7,680 bases of DNA from the NCBI GenBank assembly GCA_003164075.1, contig PLRZ01000392.1:1064-8743 (forward strand), in the 5' to 3' direction. The stretch comes from Bryobacterales bacterium (GTDB lineage Bacteria > Acidobacteriota > Terriglobia > Bryobacterales > Bryobacteraceae). The translations under genes were made by a program, and so were the position numbers. Shown here one piece after another: positions 6,248-7,680 of the stretch (positions are counted from its first letter, which is position 1; each line of letters begins with the position of its first letter). Under the pieces are notes generated by a model. The model did no database searches. It had not been told where the DNA came from and saw only the letters and a program-made list of their open reading frames with translations.

Positions 6248-7632
6248 CCCACGCACGAAACGCGATCGGCCCCCTGCTATCCATCGCCGTGCCCGCGGCC
6301 ATCTGGTTCGCGCCGCTGGGCGTGAACGCCACCGCCCGGCACGCGCTGGCCGTGGCGGCATTCATGATCCTGGCCTGGATCGCGCCGGCTCTTCCGCACG
6401 CTCTCACGGGGATGGTGGGATGCTATCTGTTCTGGGTTCTGGGCGTGGTCCCGTTCCGCACCGCCTTCAGCGGCTTCGCGGACCAGACGGCATGGTTTCT
6501 GTTTGGGGCCGTCCTGCTGGGAGCCATGACCACCAAGTCCGGCCTGGGGCGCCGTCTGGCTTACCTGGTAATCCGGCGCACCGGCACCAGCTATTCCCGC
6601 ATCCTGCTGGGGATGATTCTCACGTCCTTCCTGTTGACGTTCCTGGTGCCCAGCGGGATCGCTTGTGTGGCGATCATGGCGCCGGTGGCGATGGGCCTGA
6701 TGGAGGTTTTGGGGATTCGCCGCGGCGGCAATCCGGGGCGGGGGATCTTCGTCACTTTGACATACACGGCCGGGTGCTTCGACAAGACGATCATCGCCGG
6801 CCCGGCCGCTATTCTGGCCCGCGGCATGATTGAAAAGGCAACCCACACTCCGGTTTCCTGGAGTCTCTGGCTACTGGCTTTCCTGCCCTGCACCCTGGTC
6901 ACGATTTTCTTTACGTGGCGTCTGGTCGCGTGGCTGTACCAGCCGGAGGTACTGGCGCCGGAACGGGCCATGGCCTTTCTGGAGGAGGAGCTGGGGAAGA
7001 TGGGCCGGTGGTCCCCCCAGGAGAAGAAGACGCTGCTGCTGGCGCTCCTGGCCCTGACTCTATGGATGACCGATTTGATTCACCATATCTCTCCAGCCAT
7101 GATCGGCATCGGCGTGGGTCTTCTGGCCGCGGTGCCCGGCGTGGGTATTCTCGACCGGGAGGACTTGCAGCGGGTGAATTATCTCCCGGTCTTCTTCGTC
7201 GCCGCCGCTATCGGGATGGGCGAGGTGTTGGCGGAGACCAAGGCACTCTCCACCGTGGCCGCCGGCATGTTCGGCTGGATGGCGCCGCTGATTCACCACG
7301 GTTATGCTCTGGCGCTGGTTCCGTATTGGACCGCGTTCGTGTATCACATCCTGTTGGGTAACGAGATCTCGATGCTGGGAGCATCGATGCCGCCGCTGTT
7401 ACGTTTTGCCGCCGCCAATGGGATTTCCGCTCTGCCGCTGGGGATGATCTGGACGTTCGCCGCGGGCGGAAAGATCTTCGTCTACCAGTCCGGGGTCATG
7501 GTGATGGGTTACTCCTACGGCTATTTCGAGGCACGGGACCTGCTGCGTGTCGGCCTGGCATTGACCGTTCTGGAATCGTTGTTACTGCTGGTTCTGGTGC
7601 CGTTCTATTGGCCGCTGATTGGGATTCGCTGA
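6232..7632 (+). CDS. SLC13/DASS-like anion permease
   Basis: This 466-residue, very hydrophobic inner-membrane protein has about 10-12 membrane segments (for example about 12-28, 38-73, 86-100, 125-158, 209-233, 266-281, 287-304, 317-334, 360-376, 398-413, 436-463). Its layout resembles the SLC13/DASS family (CitT, INDY), which move dicarboxylates, citrate or sulfate with Na+ or by exchange. Family-like stretches are FADQTAWFLFGAVLLGAMTT (82-101), SGLGRRLAYLVIRRTGTSYS (103-122), DKTIIAGPAAILARGMI (184-200) and NYLPVFFVAAAIGMGEVLAE (316-335). The first SNT signature appears as SGI (141-143) in LVPSGIACVAIMAPVAMGL. The second, expected near LLGNEISMLGASMPPLL (374-390), is not recognisable. The Na+/substrate site therefore differs from the textbook members. 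ATG 6232 is favoured by GGGGTGG 6 bases upstream and gives a 16-base overlap with the ligase. The frame is open further upstream only as a shadow of the ligase gene. The substrate is unknown; context suggests an organic acid linked to the acyl module. Confidence 0.78.
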   Translation: MARSMTHARNAIGPLLSIAVPAAIWFAPLGVNATARHALAVAAFMILAWIAPALPHALTGMVGCYLFWVLGVVPFRTAFSGFADQTAWFLFGAVLLGAMTTKSGLGRRLAYLVIRRTGTSYSRILLGMILTSFLLTFLVPSGIACVAIMAPVAMGLMEVLGIRRGGNPGRGIFVTLTYTAGCFDKTIIAGPAAILARGMIEKATHTPVSWSLWLLAFLPCTLVTIFFTWRLVAWLYQPEVLAPERAMAFLEEELGKMGRWSPQEKKTLLLALLALTLWMTDLIHHISPAMIGIGVGLLAAVPGVGILDREDLQRVNYLPVFFVAAAIGMGEVLAETKALSTVAAGMFGWMAPLIHHGYALALVPYWTAFVYHILLGNEISMLGASMPPLLRFAAANGISALPLGMIWTFAAGGKIFVYQSGVMVMGYSYGYFEARDLLRVGLALTVLESLLLLVLVPFYWPLIGIR

Positions 7633-7661
7633 GGCAATACGGCATTCGGATCGAGGTTCAC

Positions 7662-7680
7662 CACAGAGGCACAGAGGCAC
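7662..7680. repeat. Short tandem repeat, CACAGAGG unit, cut by window edge
   Basis: CACAGAGG occurs at 7662-7669 and 7670-7677, followed by CAC at 7678-7680, so an 8-base unit runs off the window. It lies 29 bases after the permease stop, in a sequence reading TTCACCACAGAGGCACAG. Such CACAGAG-type repeats recur between genes in many environmental genomes. Copy number and full extent are not visible, and no terminator hairpin is seen between 7633 and 7661. Confidence 0.6.

Noticed and set aside
5432..6361. A 309-codon open frame on the minus strand across the end of the ligase gene
   Set aside because: It is rich in Arg, Ala and Pro, shows no domain, and overlaps well-supported coding sequence on the other strand.
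1..7680. Search for tRNA or rRNA genes, CRISPR arrays, transposases and rho-independent terminators
   Set aside because: No cloverleaf-like or rRNA-like sequence, regularly spaced repeats, transposase motifs or hairpin-plus-T-run were seen; the only repeats are the palindrome and the terminal 8-base tandem.

Overview
The window looks like a piece of a GC-rich chromosome from a soil-type, plant-polymer-degrading bacterium. The neutral-to-high GC, the secreted pectin-active glycoside hydrolases, a long imperfect palindromic interspersed repeat and a CACAGAGG-type tandem repeat at the right edge would fit an Acidobacteriota of the Solibacter/Bryobacter kind. That assignment is inference from style only; no rRNA or other marker gene is present. 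All six genes are on the + strand and are packed almost without gaps. The only non-coding stretches outside the repeat are 3513-3556 and 7633-7680, so there is no gene-free stretch above 300 bases.

Left block (1-3512): a sugar-polymer degradation operon. It holds the C-terminal part of a family 2 glycoside hydrolase (beta-galactosidase/glucuronidase type, cut by the window edge), a GH28 polygalacturonase-like enzyme, and a GH105 unsaturated (rhamno)galacturonyl hydrolase. Stops and starts overlap or lie 3 bases apart. Together they could cleave the pectin or rhamnogalacturonan backbone (GH28), remove unsaturated uronic acids from the resulting oligomers (GH105) and trim galactose or uronic acid side groups (GH2). 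A palindromic repeat of about 130-150 bases sits between the GH28 gene's best ribosome binding site and its signal-peptide coding sequence. The repeat is in frame, so the annotated protein carries an odd N-terminal extension.

Right block (3557-7632): a compact four-gene unit of a different kind. It encodes an LpxL/HtrB-like lysophospholipid/lipid acyltransferase, a free-standing acyl carrier protein, an AMP-forming acyl-activating ligase and a multi-pass SLC13/DASS-like permease. The genes overlap by 16, 8 and 16 bases, which suggests translational coupling and one shared task. The simplest reading is a minimal acyl-transfer route: the ligase activates a carboxylic acid, the ACP carries the thioester, the membrane acyltransferase moves the acyl group onto a lipid or glycan acceptor, and the permease moves a related anion. 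Several signature residues deviate from their families (acyltransferase H-x4-R, ligase TSATTG, permease SGI in place of SNT). This unit is the best candidate in the window for an undescribed system.
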